A DNA stretch of 64,000 nt from Rhodococcus jostii NBRC 16295 (GCF_001894825.1 NZ_BCWY01000057.1:1-64000), one strand, 5' to 3'; shown: positions 46,102 through 54,152, numbered from the stretch's first letter. Notes: generated by a model from the sequence alone, not told the origin. Translations and numbers: made by a program.

Positions 46102-48240
46102 GTGTCGAAGAAGAACCCTGTCATTCCCGGGACGCCCGGTTCGGGCACTCCGACGGTCGAGGAGCCGACGAAGCCCACCGAGCCACTGCCCCCCAAGCCC
46201 GATCAGCGGGCCCCCGAACTGCGCACCGCGACCGGGCAACCCGTCGAAGGCCCGGACACGGCCCGCGGCCAGCAGGGTGAGCACCTCACCACCGCGCAGG
46301 GCGCGCGGCTGTACGACACCGATCACTCGCTGAAGGCAGGAACCCGGGGACCGACCCTGCTCCAGGACCACCATCTCCGTGAAAAGATCACGCACTTCGA
46401 TCACGAGCGGATCCCGGAGCGGGTGGTGCACGCACGCGGTGCGGCTGCTCACGGTGTCTTTCGCGGATACGGTTCCGCCGAACCGATCAGCAAGGCGGCG
46501 TTCCTCGGCAAGGGCGTCGAAACACCGGTCTTCGTCCGGTTCTCCACCGTGCTCGGGTCCCGTGGATCGGCCGACGCCGTCCGCGACACCCGAGGGTTCG
46601 CGACCAAGTTCTACACCGGCGAAGGCACTTTCGACTTGGTGGGAAACAACATTCCGGTGTTCTTCATCCAGGACGGCATCAAGTTCCCCGACGTCATTCA
46701 CGCCGCCAAGCCGCACCCGGATCGCGAGATTCCGCAGGCGCAGAGCGCGCACGACACCTTCTGGGACTTCGTGTCCCTGCACACCGAAGCCACCGCGCAC
46801 ACGTTGTGGAACATGTCCGACCGCGGCATCCCGAGGTCGTACCGGATGATGGAAGGCTTCGGCGTCAACACCTTCCGGATGGTGAATGCGGCGGGCGAGA
46901 GTTCCCTCGTGAAGTTCCACTGGAAGCCGAACCTGGGTGTGCACTCCCTGGTGTGGGAGGAAGCGCAGATCGTGAACGGCATGGACCCCGACTACCACCG
47001 CCGCGACCTCGCCGACGCGATCGAGTCGGGCGCCTACCCGCAGTGGGAACTGGGTATCCAGGCGTTCCCGGATACCCCGGATCAGATGTTCGAGGGCATC
47101 GACCTGCTCGACCCGACGAAGATCGTGCCCGAGGAACTGGCGCCCGTGCAGCCGATCGGGCTGATGACACTCGACGCGAATCCGACGAACTTCTTCGCCG
47201 AGACCGAGCAGGTGGCGTTCCACCCCGGGCACCTCGTTCCGGGGATCGACGTCACCGACGACCCGCTGTTGCAGGCGCGGCTGTTCTCATACCTCGACAC
47301 CCAGATCAGCAGGCTGGGCGGACCTAACTTCGGGCAGATCCCGATCAACCGACCCCACGCCGAGGTCAACGACATGCTGCGCGACGGCATGCACCAGACG
47401 GGAGTCCATCCGGGGGTCGCACCGTACCGGCCGAACTCCCTCGACGGCGGTTGCCCGTTTCTCGCCGGTGCCGATGCGGCGTTCGTCGAGGTCCCGGTGC
47501 CGATGCCGGAGTCGACGAAGTTCCGGGGGGCACCCGCCAGTTACGACGACCACTTCTCCCAGGCCCGGCTGTTCTACGCCAGCCTCAGCGCCGTCGAGCA
47601 GGCGCACGTCGCGGAGGCGTACACGTTCGAGCTGGGCAAGTGCTACGAGCAGGCGATCAAGGAGCGGGCCCTCGGGGTCGTGGCGAACATCGACCCCGGC
47701 CTGTGCGCGACGGTCGCCGAGGGTCTGGGCCTTCCGGCGCCAGAGCCGACCGTCGCGTACGACGTGGCGCCGACGCCCAGCCCGGCGCTGTCGCAGGTCG
47801 GCGCCGAGTGGCCGCTGGACGGTCGGATCATCGGCATCGTCGCCGACGACGAGTCGGATCTGTCCGAGGTGGCCGACGCTGTCGGGAAGATCGGCAAGGA
47901 CGGCATGGTGCCGCTCGTCATCGGACCGCACGGTGGCGAACTGGGGTCGGGCAAGGGTGCCGTGCCGGTGTCCCGGACGTTTCTCACGATGCGGTCGGTG
48001 GAGTTCGACGCCATTCTCGTCGCGGCGCCGGCGTCGGACCCGCGGGTGCACGTGTTGCTGTCGGAGGCGTTCCGGCACTGCAAGGTGATCGGGGGGTGGG
48101 CCGCCGGTCGCGTCCTTCTCGAAGCGGTCGGGATCCCGGCCGAGGCCCCGGGCATCGTAATCGCCGACGATGCGTCGGCGCTGTTCGACGGCGTCACTGC
48201 GCTGATGAAGTCTCACCGGGTGTGGGAACGCCAGGTGTGA
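46102..48240 (+). CDS. katE: Catalase HPII-type (large-subunit, clade II)
   Basis: A 712-residue heme catalase that splits hydrogen peroxide. Catalytic H110 (ERVVHARGAAAHG) and N183 (LVGNNIPVFF) are visible, and the heme-ligand Tyr is in RLFSYLDTQISRLGGPNF. The extra C-terminal domain of about 150 residues (from GRIIGIVADDESD) has the glutamine-amidotransferase-like fold of HPII enzymes. GTG 46102 has GAGGAG upstream. It diverges from the broken GAF-ANTAR gene. A perfect hairpin follows the stop. Expression is probably under stress or stationary-phase control; no sigma site is certain. Confidence 0.95.
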   Translation: MSKKNPVIPGTPGSGTPTVEEPTKPTEPLPPKPDQRAPELRTATGQPVEGPDTARGQQGEHLTTAQGARLYDTDHSLKAGTRGPTLLQDHHLREKITHFDHERIPERVVHARGAAAHGVFRGYGSAEPISKAAFLGKGVETPVFVRFSTVLGSRGSADAVRDTRGFATKFYTGEGTFDLVGNNIPVFFIQDGIKFPDVIHAAKPHPDREIPQAQSAHDTFWDFVSLHTEATAHTLWNMSDRGIPRSYRMMEGFGVNTFRMVNAAGESSLVKFHWKPNLGVHSLVWEEAQIVNGMDPDYHRRDLADAIESGAYPQWELGIQAFPDTPDQMFEGIDLLDPTKIVPEELAPVQPIGLMTLDANPTNFFAETEQVAFHPGHLVPGIDVTDDPLLQARLFSYLDTQISRLGGPNFGQIPINRPHAEVNDMLRDGMHQTGVHPGVAPYRPNSLDGGCPFLAGADAAFVEVPVPMPESTKFRGAPASYDDHFSQARLFYASLSAVEQAHVAEAYTFELGKCYEQAIKERALGVVANIDPGLCATVAEGLGLPAPEPTVAYDVAPTPSPALSQVGAEWPLDGRIIGIVADDESDLSEVADAVGKIGKDGMVPLVIGPHGGELGSGKGAVPVSRTFLTMRSVEFDAILVAAPASDPRVHVLLSEAFRHCKVIGGWAAGRVLLEAVGIPAEAPGIVIADDASALFDGVTALMKSHRVWERQV

Positions 48241-48248
48241 CGTGACCC

Positions 48249-48283
48249 GTGGGTGGCCCGACTGCTTCGGCCGGGCCACCCAC
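48249..48283 (+). terminator. Hairpin terminator after the catalase gene
   Basis: GTGGGTGGCCCG and CGGGCCACCCAC form a perfect 12-bp stem around an 11-base loop, nine bases after the stop codon. No T-run. Confidence 0.65.
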
Positions 48284-48325
48284 ACCGGTTCCGAGATTTC
48301 TCGCCTCGACTGTGGCGCACGATAC

Positions 48326-48354
48326 ATCTTAGTGCTAAATTATTGAGCACTAAG
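48326..48354. promoter_or_regulatory. Double MarR-box 3 before the reductase-oxygenase operon
   Basis: ATCTTAGTGCTAAA (48326-48339) matches the consensus. In addition CTTAGTGCT (48328-48336) and AGCACTAAG (48346-48354) form a perfect 9-bp inverted repeat with a 9-base spacer, so two half-related operators face each other. It lies 35 bases before the reductase start. Confidence 0.68.
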
Positions 48355-48388
48355 GAACTATGCCTTCGGTCGAGCCTGGGAGTGAGCG

Positions 48389-49348
48389 ATGACAACAGAC
48401 GCAGACACCGTCCCCATGATGGTGCGTCAAATGCGGGTCGAGTCCTCGGGCGTCGTCTCGCTCCGCCTCGAACGAGAGGACGGCGGCGCCGTCGACCGGT
48501 GGACGCCCGGGGCCCATCTGGACCTGCACCTGAACCGAGGGACCGTCCGCCAGTACTCCCTCTGCGGAGATCCCGACGACAAGACCGGGTACCGCGTCGC
48601 GATCCTCCACGAGGTGACCGGGCGCGGCGGATCCCGCCACGTCCACGAGACGTTGCGGCCCGGCGACAGCCTGTCGGTGAGCACGCCCCGCAACAACTTC
48701 GAACTGCTGCCGTCGCCGCGGTACGTCTTCATCGCCGGCGGCATCGGCATCACGCCGATCCTCGCGATGATCGGTGAGGCCGAGCGCATGGGCGCGGACT
48801 GGGAACTGCACTACGGCGGACGCGCCCGCGCGTCGATGGCCTTCCTCGACGAACTGTCCGTGTACGGCGACCGCGTCCACGTCGTCACCGAGGAGTCCGA
48901 CGGGATCCTCGACCTTCCCGCCGTCCTCGGCACCGCCCGCGAGGGGACCCTGGTCTACGCGTGCGGCCCCGAGGGTCTGCTCGGCGCGGTCGAGGGGTTC
49001 GCCGGTTCCTGGCCGGACGGCGCCCTCCGACTCGAGCGGTTCAAGGCGAAGGAGATTCCCGCCGACACGCTCGCCGGCGACCGTCCCGTTCGCGTCGTCT
49101 GCGAACGATCCGGCATCTCGGCCACCGTCGCCCCCGACCGGACCATCCTCGACACCCTCGAGGAATCCGGCGTCGACGTCCCCAACTCGTGCCGTGAAGG
49201 CATCTGCGGGACCTGCGAAACCCGTGTCCTCGCCGGCACCCCCGACCACCGCGACTCACTGCTCTCCAGCTCCGAGCAGGAGTCCGGCACCACCATCATG
49301 ATCTGCGTTTCCCGCGCCCGCTCCGACGAGCTCGTGCTGGACCTCTAG
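48389..49348 (+). CDS. Oxygenase reductase, VanB/phthalate dioxygenase reductase type
   Basis: A 319-residue single-chain electron carrier. The flavin site is RQYSLCGDPDD (54-64), the NAD site FIAGGIGITPILAMI, and the C-terminal plant-type [2Fe-2S] domain has SCREGICGTCETRVL with a last Cys in MICVSRAR. The order flavin, NAD, ferredoxin is that of class IA reductases. It feeds the Rieske oxygenase two genes downstream. ATG 48389 is used. Confidence 0.92.
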   Translation: MTTDADTVPMMVRQMRVESSGVVSLRLEREDGGAVDRWTPGAHLDLHLNRGTVRQYSLCGDPDDKTGYRVAILHEVTGRGGSRHVHETLRPGDSLSVSTPRNNFELLPSPRYVFIAGGIGITPILAMIGEAERMGADWELHYGGRARASMAFLDELSVYGDRVHVVTEESDGILDLPAVLGTAREGTLVYACGPEGLLGAVEGFAGSWPDGALRLERFKAKEIPADTLAGDRPVRVVCERSGISATVAPDRTILDTLEESGVDVPNSCREGICGTCETRVLAGTPDHRDSLLSSSEQESGTTIMICVSRARSDELVLDL

Positions 49349-49360
49349 AAGGGAAGAACC

Positions 49361-49573
49361 ATGAGCCTGTATCTGCAACCACGCCAGTCCGGCACGGCGC
49401 CCACACCGTACGAGCGGAAGCTGGCCGGTGCGATCGAAGAGGTCTTCGGCACCGGTGTGCACCACCTCGAAGGGCTGGTGAAGGGTCTGAACGCCCTCGG
49501 CATCCACAGCCCGGGCGGCGACGCCTGGACCACCGACACTTTCACGGACGAGATCCGACGGATGGGGGCCTGA
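49361..49573 (+). CDS. Small recombinase-like helix-turn-helix protein
   Basis: A 70-residue protein between reductase and oxygenase genes, with an AAGGGAAG ribosome site. Its C-terminal half reads LVKGLNALGIHSPGGDAW then TTDTFTDEIRRM, closely like the recombinase-type HTH of large serine recombinases (LN..Gi..p.G..W....v). It has no catalytic domain. Stand-alone proteins of this kind sit beside Rieske oxygenase genes in some actinobacteria, by my recollection. A DNA-binding, chaperone or subunit role is possible. Function unknown. Confidence 0.78.
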   Translation: MSLYLQPRQSGTAPTPYERKLAGAIEEVFGTGVHHLEGLVKGLNALGIHSPGGDAWTTDTFTDEIRRMGA

Positions 49574-49575
49574 CC

Positions 49576-50607
49576 ATGGTGAACCGACTGCGCAAGACGG
49601 CACCGACCGGCGACGAGATCTTCGCGACCGGGATGCGCGACCAGTGGCACGCGGTGTGCCCGTCCGACTTCGTGGCGCGCGGCGACATGAAGAAGGTCCG
49701 CCGCCTCGGCGAGGACTGGCTGCTGTTCCGTCAGTCCGACGGCACCCTCCGCATGCTCGCCGACCGCTGCCCGCACCGCGGCGCCCCGCTGTCGCAGGGG
49801 CAGCACCTCGGCGACCGCGTCGCCTGCCAGTACCACGGCGTGCAGGTGGACGGCGGCGGCACCGTCGTCTCGGTTCCCGGAATGCCCGGCTGCAACCTCG
49901 AGGGCAAGCGGCTCGTCACCAGCCTCCCGGTGCGGGAGGTCGCCGGCGCCGTCCTCGCCTGGTTCGGCACCGACCCCGACGCCGAACCCGCACCACTCGA
50001 ACTGCCGGAGCGCCTCACCGACGACGGCATCTCGCACTTCCTCTGCTACGCGGAGTGGAAGGCGCCGTGGCGGTTCACGCTGGAGAACCTGCTCGACCCG
50101 ATGCACGGCGCGTTCCTGCACCGGGAATCGCATTCGATGTTCGGCGGCGAGACGTCGGCGAAGTTCCGGATCCGCGAAACCGACCGTGGATTCTTCTTCG
50201 AGAAGACCGACCAGCGGGGCGTGAACTTCGACTGGGTCGAATTCTGCCGGACCGGCATCGACTGGGTGGACCTCGAGATCCCGTACCCGCCGACCGCGGG
50301 CCCCGGTGGGTCGTTCGGCATCGTCGGCATGGGAACGCCGATCGACGCCGAGACCACCGCCGTGTTCTTCTGGCGGTACCGGCGCGTCGAGGGCTGGGAG
50401 CGCGACGTCTGGCGTTTCCTCTACCGGGCCAAGCTCGAGGAGCGGCACTGGGTCGTTCTCGAACAGGACCGCACCATGCTCGAGGCGATGGCGTTCGACG
50501 CCGACCAGGCAGAAAACCTGTACCAGCACGACCTCGGCGTCATCCGGCTCCGCAGGCTCTACCGGGCGCAGGCCGAGGCCCAGGCGAAGGCCCTGCAGGA
50601 GGCGTAG
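49576..50607 (+). CDS. Rieske non-heme iron oxygenase, catalytic subunit (VanA/phthalate oxygenase type)
   Basis: A 343-residue oxygenase. The Rieske cluster ligands are C65 and H67 (CPHRGAPLSQG) and C84 and H87 (CQYHGV). The mononuclear iron site has N171, D174, H177 and H182 (NLLDPMHGAFLH). Its length and two-component context place it in the VanA/phthalate-oxygenase class that demethylates or mono- or dihydroxylates aromatic acids. ATG 49576 starts two bases after the upstream stop. Under MarR-box control with the reductase. Substrate unknown. Confidence 0.92.
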   Translation: MVNRLRKTAPTGDEIFATGMRDQWHAVCPSDFVARGDMKKVRRLGEDWLLFRQSDGTLRMLADRCPHRGAPLSQGQHLGDRVACQYHGVQVDGGGTVVSVPGMPGCNLEGKRLVTSLPVREVAGAVLAWFGTDPDAEPAPLELPERLTDDGISHFLCYAEWKAPWRFTLENLLDPMHGAFLHRESHSMFGGETSAKFRIRETDRGFFFEKTDQRGVNFDWVEFCRTGIDWVDLEIPYPPTAGPGGSFGIVGMGTPIDAETTAVFFWRYRRVEGWERDVWRFLYRAKLEERHWVVLEQDRTMLEAMAFDADQAENLYQHDLGVIRLRRLYRAQAEAQAKALQEA

Positions 50608-50617
50608 CGTCGCCCGG

Positions 50618-50640
50618 GTTGACTTGAATGAAATGTCAAC
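50618..50640. promoter_or_regulatory. Promoter and inverted repeat GTTGAC-N11-GTCAAC before the TetR gene
   Basis: A perfect 6-bp inverted repeat. TTGACT (50619-50624) can serve as -35 with AAGAAT (50642-50647) as -10 at 17 bases. The repeat thus overlaps the promoter, which suggests autoregulation of the TetR gene at 50699. Confidence 0.5.
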
Positions 50641-50698
50641 TAAGAATGTGTGACGGCCGACACGTCGGGCGCCGGCCGGGTGCGAGGAGGCGTGAGCG

Positions 50699-51316
50699 GT
50701 GCTTACGAACGGTGACGATCGAGGTCGGCTTGCGTTGGTCGAGGCGGCGGGGAGGTGCTTCGCCGAGCTGGGATACGAACGCACCACCGAGGCGGTCATC
50801 GCCGCTGCCGCCGGAGTGTCGCAGGACGAGTTCTCCGCCCGGTTCGCGTCCCGCGACGACGCCTTCCGCGCCGTCGCCGCCTCCGTGTTCGACACGTTCG
50901 TCGAGGCGCAGCGCATCCCCGTCCCTCCGGACGCCGACCCGCGCAGCATCCTGCGCGCGGCCACGGCGGCGTTCATCGAGACCGTCTACAGCAGCGGTCG
51001 CCTGTTCACGATGATCGAGGACCGCGCCGCCGTGGACCCGATGATCGGGGAGCAACTCGAGGCCGCGCACAACCGGATCCTCGGCCGGTACATCCGGTTC
51101 ATCGAAGGACTCAACCAGGCGGGTATCGCGACACCGTGTGCCGAACCCGCCCAGCTCGCCCGCAAACTGTCCGAGGCCCAGTGGACGGGTGCGGCCCGCC
51201 TGATCGGTGCGTCACCGGACGAGCAGAGACGGTTCATCGTGGAGATGACGGCGGCGTCCGAACGGTTCATCGGATTCTGCGAGGTCGCCGATCTGACCGC
51301 CCGCGCCGCCAGCTGA
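50699..51316 (+). CDS. TetR family transcriptional regulator
   Basis: A 205-residue regulator with an N-terminal HTH (GYERTTEAVIAAAAGVSQDEFSARF in parts, about residues 24-50) and a helical ligand domain. GTG 50699 has GAGGAGG eight bases upstream. It has its own promoter and inverted repeat after the oxygenase gene and converges on the MarR gene. It may tune the same pathway or an unlinked target; the inverted repeat at 50618 is not found elsewhere in the window by eye. Confidence 0.85.
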   Translation: MLTNGDDRGRLALVEAAGRCFAELGYERTTEAVIAAAAGVSQDEFSARFASRDDAFRAVAASVFDTFVEAQRIPVPPDADPRSILRAATAAFIETVYSSGRLFTMIEDRAAVDPMIGEQLEAAHNRILGRYIRFIEGLNQAGIATPCAEPAQLARKLSEAQWTGAARLIGASPDEQRRFIVEMTAASERFIGFCEVADLTARAAS

Positions 51317-51325
51317 GACCGTCCG

Positions 51326-51853
51326 TCAGGCGTGGGGCGCCTGGTTCTCGACGATCGAGTGCTCGAGTTTGCGGAGCAGTTCCGCCAGCGCCGCCTGATC
51401 GTCCTTCGACATCCCGCTGAGTATCTGGGACTCGTTGGCGAAGTGCGCCTCCGCGACCTTCTCGATCACCCGCAGCCCCTCGTCGGTGAGTTGTGCGTGC
51501 ACGATGCGACGGTCCTCGGCGTCGCGCTCCCGCTGCACAAGTCCCGCCTTCTCGAGCCGGTCGACGCGCAGCGTGACTCCGCCGGTGGTGACGAGGGCGG
51601 ACTCCGCCAGCTGTCCGGACGTCATCCGGTACGGCGGACCCGAACGTCGCAGGGCGGCGAGAACGTCGAACGACGCCATGTTGATGCCGTGCTCCTCGAA
51701 CACCGCGGCCAGTGATGCCTGGTAGCGCAGATACGAACGATGCAGGCGGCCCAGCACTTTCAGCGGACTCACGTCGAGGGTGGGCCACTGATGTGCCCAC
51801 TGGTCGACGATGTCGTCGACGGCATCGCGATCTGGAACGGGGCGTTGCGTCAC
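51326..51853 (-). CDS. MarR family transcriptional regulator of the catabolic locus
   Basis: A 175-residue winged-helix regulator: MTSGQLAESALVTTGGVTLRVDRLEKAGLV is split by the recognition helix, and the wing is RDAEDRRIVHAQLT. The start is GTG 51853, preceded by AGGAGG at seven bases; the ATG at 51886 has no ribosome site and almost touches the operator. A consensus box at 51890-51903 lies just upstream, indicating autorepression. The same box precedes four other transcription units here, so this is the likely local repressor, relieved by an aromatic acid or CoA ligand. Confidence 0.88.
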   Translation of the reverse strand: MTQRPVPDRDAVDDIVDQWAHQWPTLDVSPLKVLGRLHRSYLRYQASLAAVFEEHGINMASFDVLAALRRSGPPYRMTSGQLAESALVTTGGVTLRVDRLEKAGLVQRERDAEDRRIVHAQLTDEGLRVIEKVAEAHFANESQILSGMSKDDQAALAELLRKLEHSIVENQAPHA

Positions 51854-51889
51854 TGGGCGCACCTCCTGGATCCTCGAGGGTCTCATCTG

Positions 51890-51903
51890 TTTAGTACCAA
51901 GAT
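51890..51903. promoter_or_regulatory. MarR-box 4, autoregulatory
   Basis: TTTAGTACCAAGAT, whose complement ATCTTGGTACTAAA differs from the consensus ATCTTAGYGCTAAA at two places. It lies 37 bases upstream of the MarR GTG start. Confidence 0.6.
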
Positions 51904-51994
51904 ATCGAACGAAGCATAGGGTACGGCGACGCGCCGCGGGTCCCCGTCGATTGCTCGGAACGGGGACCCGCGGCGCGGCCGGGTGGGTGCGTCG

Positions 51995-52360
51995 TCAGCG
52001 ACCCTCGACTGCCGCGACGGCGTCGATCTCGGCGATGGCGCCGTAGGGGAGGCTGCTGACCTCCAGGAAGGTGCGGGCGGGGCGCGGCTCGTCGAAGATG
52101 CGCTCGAACTGGCGGTTCGCCTCCTCGCGCAGCGACAGGTCGGTGACGTAGTAGGTGAGCTTGACGACGTCCTTGAGTTGTCCGCCGACGGTGGCGAGGC
52201 GATCAACCATGCGGTCCACGGCGGCGTCGAGGGCCTCGGTGCGGCCCGGGACGGCAGTGCCCTCGGCGTCGACGGACAGGGCGCCGGAGACGAACGCGAG
52301 TCCGCCCGCGACCACGGCCGGGCTGTAGGGGTGGTGGGCGGACACTTCGGTGAGGGACAT
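51995..52360 (-). CDS. RidA (YjgF/YER057c/UK114) family protein
   Basis: A 121-residue Rid protein. HHPYSPAVVAGGLAFVSGAL and the conserved Arg in RPARTFLEVSSLPYGAIAEIDAVA are diagnostic. RidA hydrolyses reactive enamine/imine intermediates to ketones; other Rid proteins work in nitrogen-heterocycle breakdown. A MarR box lies 40 bases upstream, which ties it to the catabolic locus and hints at a nitrogen-containing substrate or an amino intermediate. Confidence 0.87.
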   Translation of the reverse strand: MSLTEVSAHHPYSPAVVAGGLAFVSGALSVDAEGTAVPGRTEALDAAVDRMVDRLATVGGQLKDVVKLTYYVTDLSLREEANRQFERIFDEPRPARTFLEVSSLPYGAIAEIDAVAAVEGR

Positions 52361-52399
52361 GGAGGCTCGCTTTCTCGGTGGGCTTCTCCGAAGAACTAT

Positions 52400-52413
52400 A
52401 TCTTAGCGCTAAA
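52400..52413. promoter_or_regulatory. MarR-box 5 before the RidA gene
   Basis: ATCTTAGCGCTAAA, the most symmetric copy with TTAGCGCTAA at its centre. It lies in the 106-base divergent region between RidA and UdgX. Confidence 0.65.
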
Positions 52414-52466
52414 CTAATTGACAGGGTCGTGGGAATGAAGCCCCGCCCGACGGGTACCCGGCCCAC

Positions 52467-53117
52467 ATGTCACGAGCCACGAAACCCTCGGCCGCACCGT
52501 TCGTGCCGGACACCGCCGACCTCGACGCGCTGTCCGACGCGGCGGACGGCTGCCACGGCTGCGATCTGTACCGCGACGCCGAGCAGACCGTCTTCGGCGC
52601 GGGCACGCGATCCGCACGGATGATGCTCGTCGGCGAGCAACCCGGCGATCAGGAAGACCGCGCCGGCGAGCCGTTCGTCGGTCCGGCGGGAAAGCTCCTG
52701 AACAAGGCGCTCGACGCGGCGGGTATCGACCGGAACCTCACCTACGTCACCAACGCGGTCAAGCACTTCAAATTCGTCCCCGCCGAACGCGGCACACGTC
52801 GAATCCACAAGAAGCCGAACCGCACCGAGATCGTCGCATGCCGGCCGTGGCTGATCGCCGAACTCGCGGCGGTGCAGCCCGACGTCCTCGTGTGCCTCGG
52901 AGCGACCGCCGCGCAGGCGTTGCTCGGCCCGTCGTTCCGCCTCACCGAGCATCGTGGCGAGCTGCTGCACCTCGACGGCGAGGTGGAAGTCGAGGTGGAC
53001 CCGGACGTCTTCGCGACGATCCACCCGTCCGCCGTGCTGCGCGGGCCGTCGGACGACCGGGACTACGCGTTCGACGGCCTCGTCACCGATCTGAAGAAGG
53101 CCGCCGCCGCGCTGTGA
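52467..53117 (+). CDS. udgX: UdgX-type uracil-DNA glycosylase (covalent uracil-DNA binder)
   Basis: A 216-residue family 4-like uracil-DNA glycosylase. GEQPGDQED (56-64) is the water-activating motif, RRIH (111-114) within the extra loop supplies H114, the residue that in Mycobacterium smegmatis UdgX bonds covalently to the abasic sugar, and HPSAVL (186-191) is motif B. C29, C32, C125 and C143 fit the [4Fe-4S] ligand spacing. It excises uracil and stays attached, marking the site for RecA-dependent repair in the known case. Not obviously linked to its neighbours. Confidence 0.9.
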   Translation: MSRATKPSAAPFVPDTADLDALSDAADGCHGCDLYRDAEQTVFGAGTRSARMMLVGEQPGDQEDRAGEPFVGPAGKLLNKALDAAGIDRNLTYVTNAVKHFKFVPAERGTRRIHKKPNRTEIVACRPWLIAELAAVQPDVLVCLGATAAQALLGPSFRLTEHRGELLHLDGEVEVEVDPDVFATIHPSAVLRGPSDDRDYAFDGLVTDLKKAAAAL

Positions 53118-53172
53118 GGATCATCCGGCCGAACGTATGGCGCGTCGGACCGTCGAGGACGAGATTGAGGGC

Positions 53173-54102
53173 ATGACGAATTCGAACGCGAACCAGACCA
53201 TGAAGGCAGTGTCCTACTCGTCCTACGGCGGTCCCGAGGTGCTCGAGACCCACGAGGTGCCGGTACCCGAACCCACCGGAAACCAGGTGCGTCTCGTCAT
53301 CCGGGCCGCCGGGGTGAACCCGATCGACTGGAAGCTGCGGTCAGGGTCGATGGCCGAGGTGATGTCGGTGCAGTTCCCGAAGATCCCTGGCAGCGAGGTG
53401 GCCGGTGTCGTCGACGCCGTCGGACCGGACACGACCGGTGTGGTGGCGGGCGACGAGGTGTTCGGCTGGTCCGACACCGGCGGCTACGCCGAATACGCGC
53501 TCGCCTCGATTGTCGTGCCGAAGCCGAGGGGGTTGAGCTGGACGGACGCCGCCACCATTCCCGTCGCCGGCGAGGCCGCCACTCGTGGACTACGGATTCT
53601 GAAGCTGAAGGCCGGTGAGACGTTGCTGGTGAACGGGGCGTCGGGGGCGGTGGGAACCCTGGCGGCGCAGTTGGCGCTGGAATCGGGTGTCACCGTGATC
53701 GGCACGGCGAGCGAGAAGCATCACGACGCGCTGCGCGAGCTGGGCGTGACCCCGACGACCTACGGTGACGGCCTCGCAGATCGGGTGCACGAGCTCGCCC
53801 CGAACGGGGTCGACGCCGTCCTCGACCTCGGCTTCGGCGGGCTCGAGGCCGCGATGGAATTGCGCGGGGGCACCGACCGGATCGTGACGCTGTCGGACGG
53901 GGCCGCGTTCGGGCTGGGAATCACGTTCTCGTCGGGCAACGCCGGCGACTGGAACGCCGAGACTCTGCGCCGCCTGGGCGATCTCGCCGCGGCCGGGAAG
54001 CTGTCCCTCCCACCGGCGCGCACGTTCGCGCTCACCGACGCGGCCGACGCCCAGCGGGCCGGGGAGAAGGGCGGCAGCCGCGGGAAGATCCTGCTGCGCT
54101 GA
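53173..54102 (+). CDS. NADP-dependent oxidoreductase (quinone reductase-like MDR)
   Basis: A 309-residue zinc-free medium-chain reductase beginning KAVSYSSYGGPEVLE after a short leader. It has GVNPIDWKLRSG, the Rossmann GASGAVGTLAAQLA and a C-terminal RGKILLR. ATG 53173 is chosen; ATG 53137 and ATG 53200 are in frame and cannot be excluded as none has an ideal ribosome site. General detoxification of enones or quinones is the usual role. It is followed by a family A hairpin. Confidence 0.83.
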   Translation: MTNSNANQTMKAVSYSSYGGPEVLETHEVPVPEPTGNQVRLVIRAAGVNPIDWKLRSGSMAEVMSVQFPKIPGSEVAGVVDAVGPDTTGVVAGDEVFGWSDTGGYAEYALASIVVPKPRGLSWTDAATIPVAGEAATRGLRILKLKAGETLLVNGASGAVGTLAAQLALESGVTVIGTASEKHHDALRELGVTPTTYGDGLADRVHELAPNGVDAVLDLGFGGLEAAMELRGGTDRIVTLSDGAAFGLGITFSSGNAGDWNAETLRRLGDLAAAGKLSLPPARTFALTDAADAQRAGEKGGSRGKILLR

Positions 54103-54106
54103 CGCG

Positions 54107-54152
54107 CCCGTGAGTACTTATTAACCACGGGCGGTTAACAAGTACTCACGGG
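54107..54152. repeat. Family A hairpin repeat, copy 4, between convergent genes
   Basis: 22-bp arms around a 2-base loop with two mismatches (GTGAGTACTTATTAACC on the left). It fills the space between the oxidoreductase stop and the CopD stop. Confidence 0.87.
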
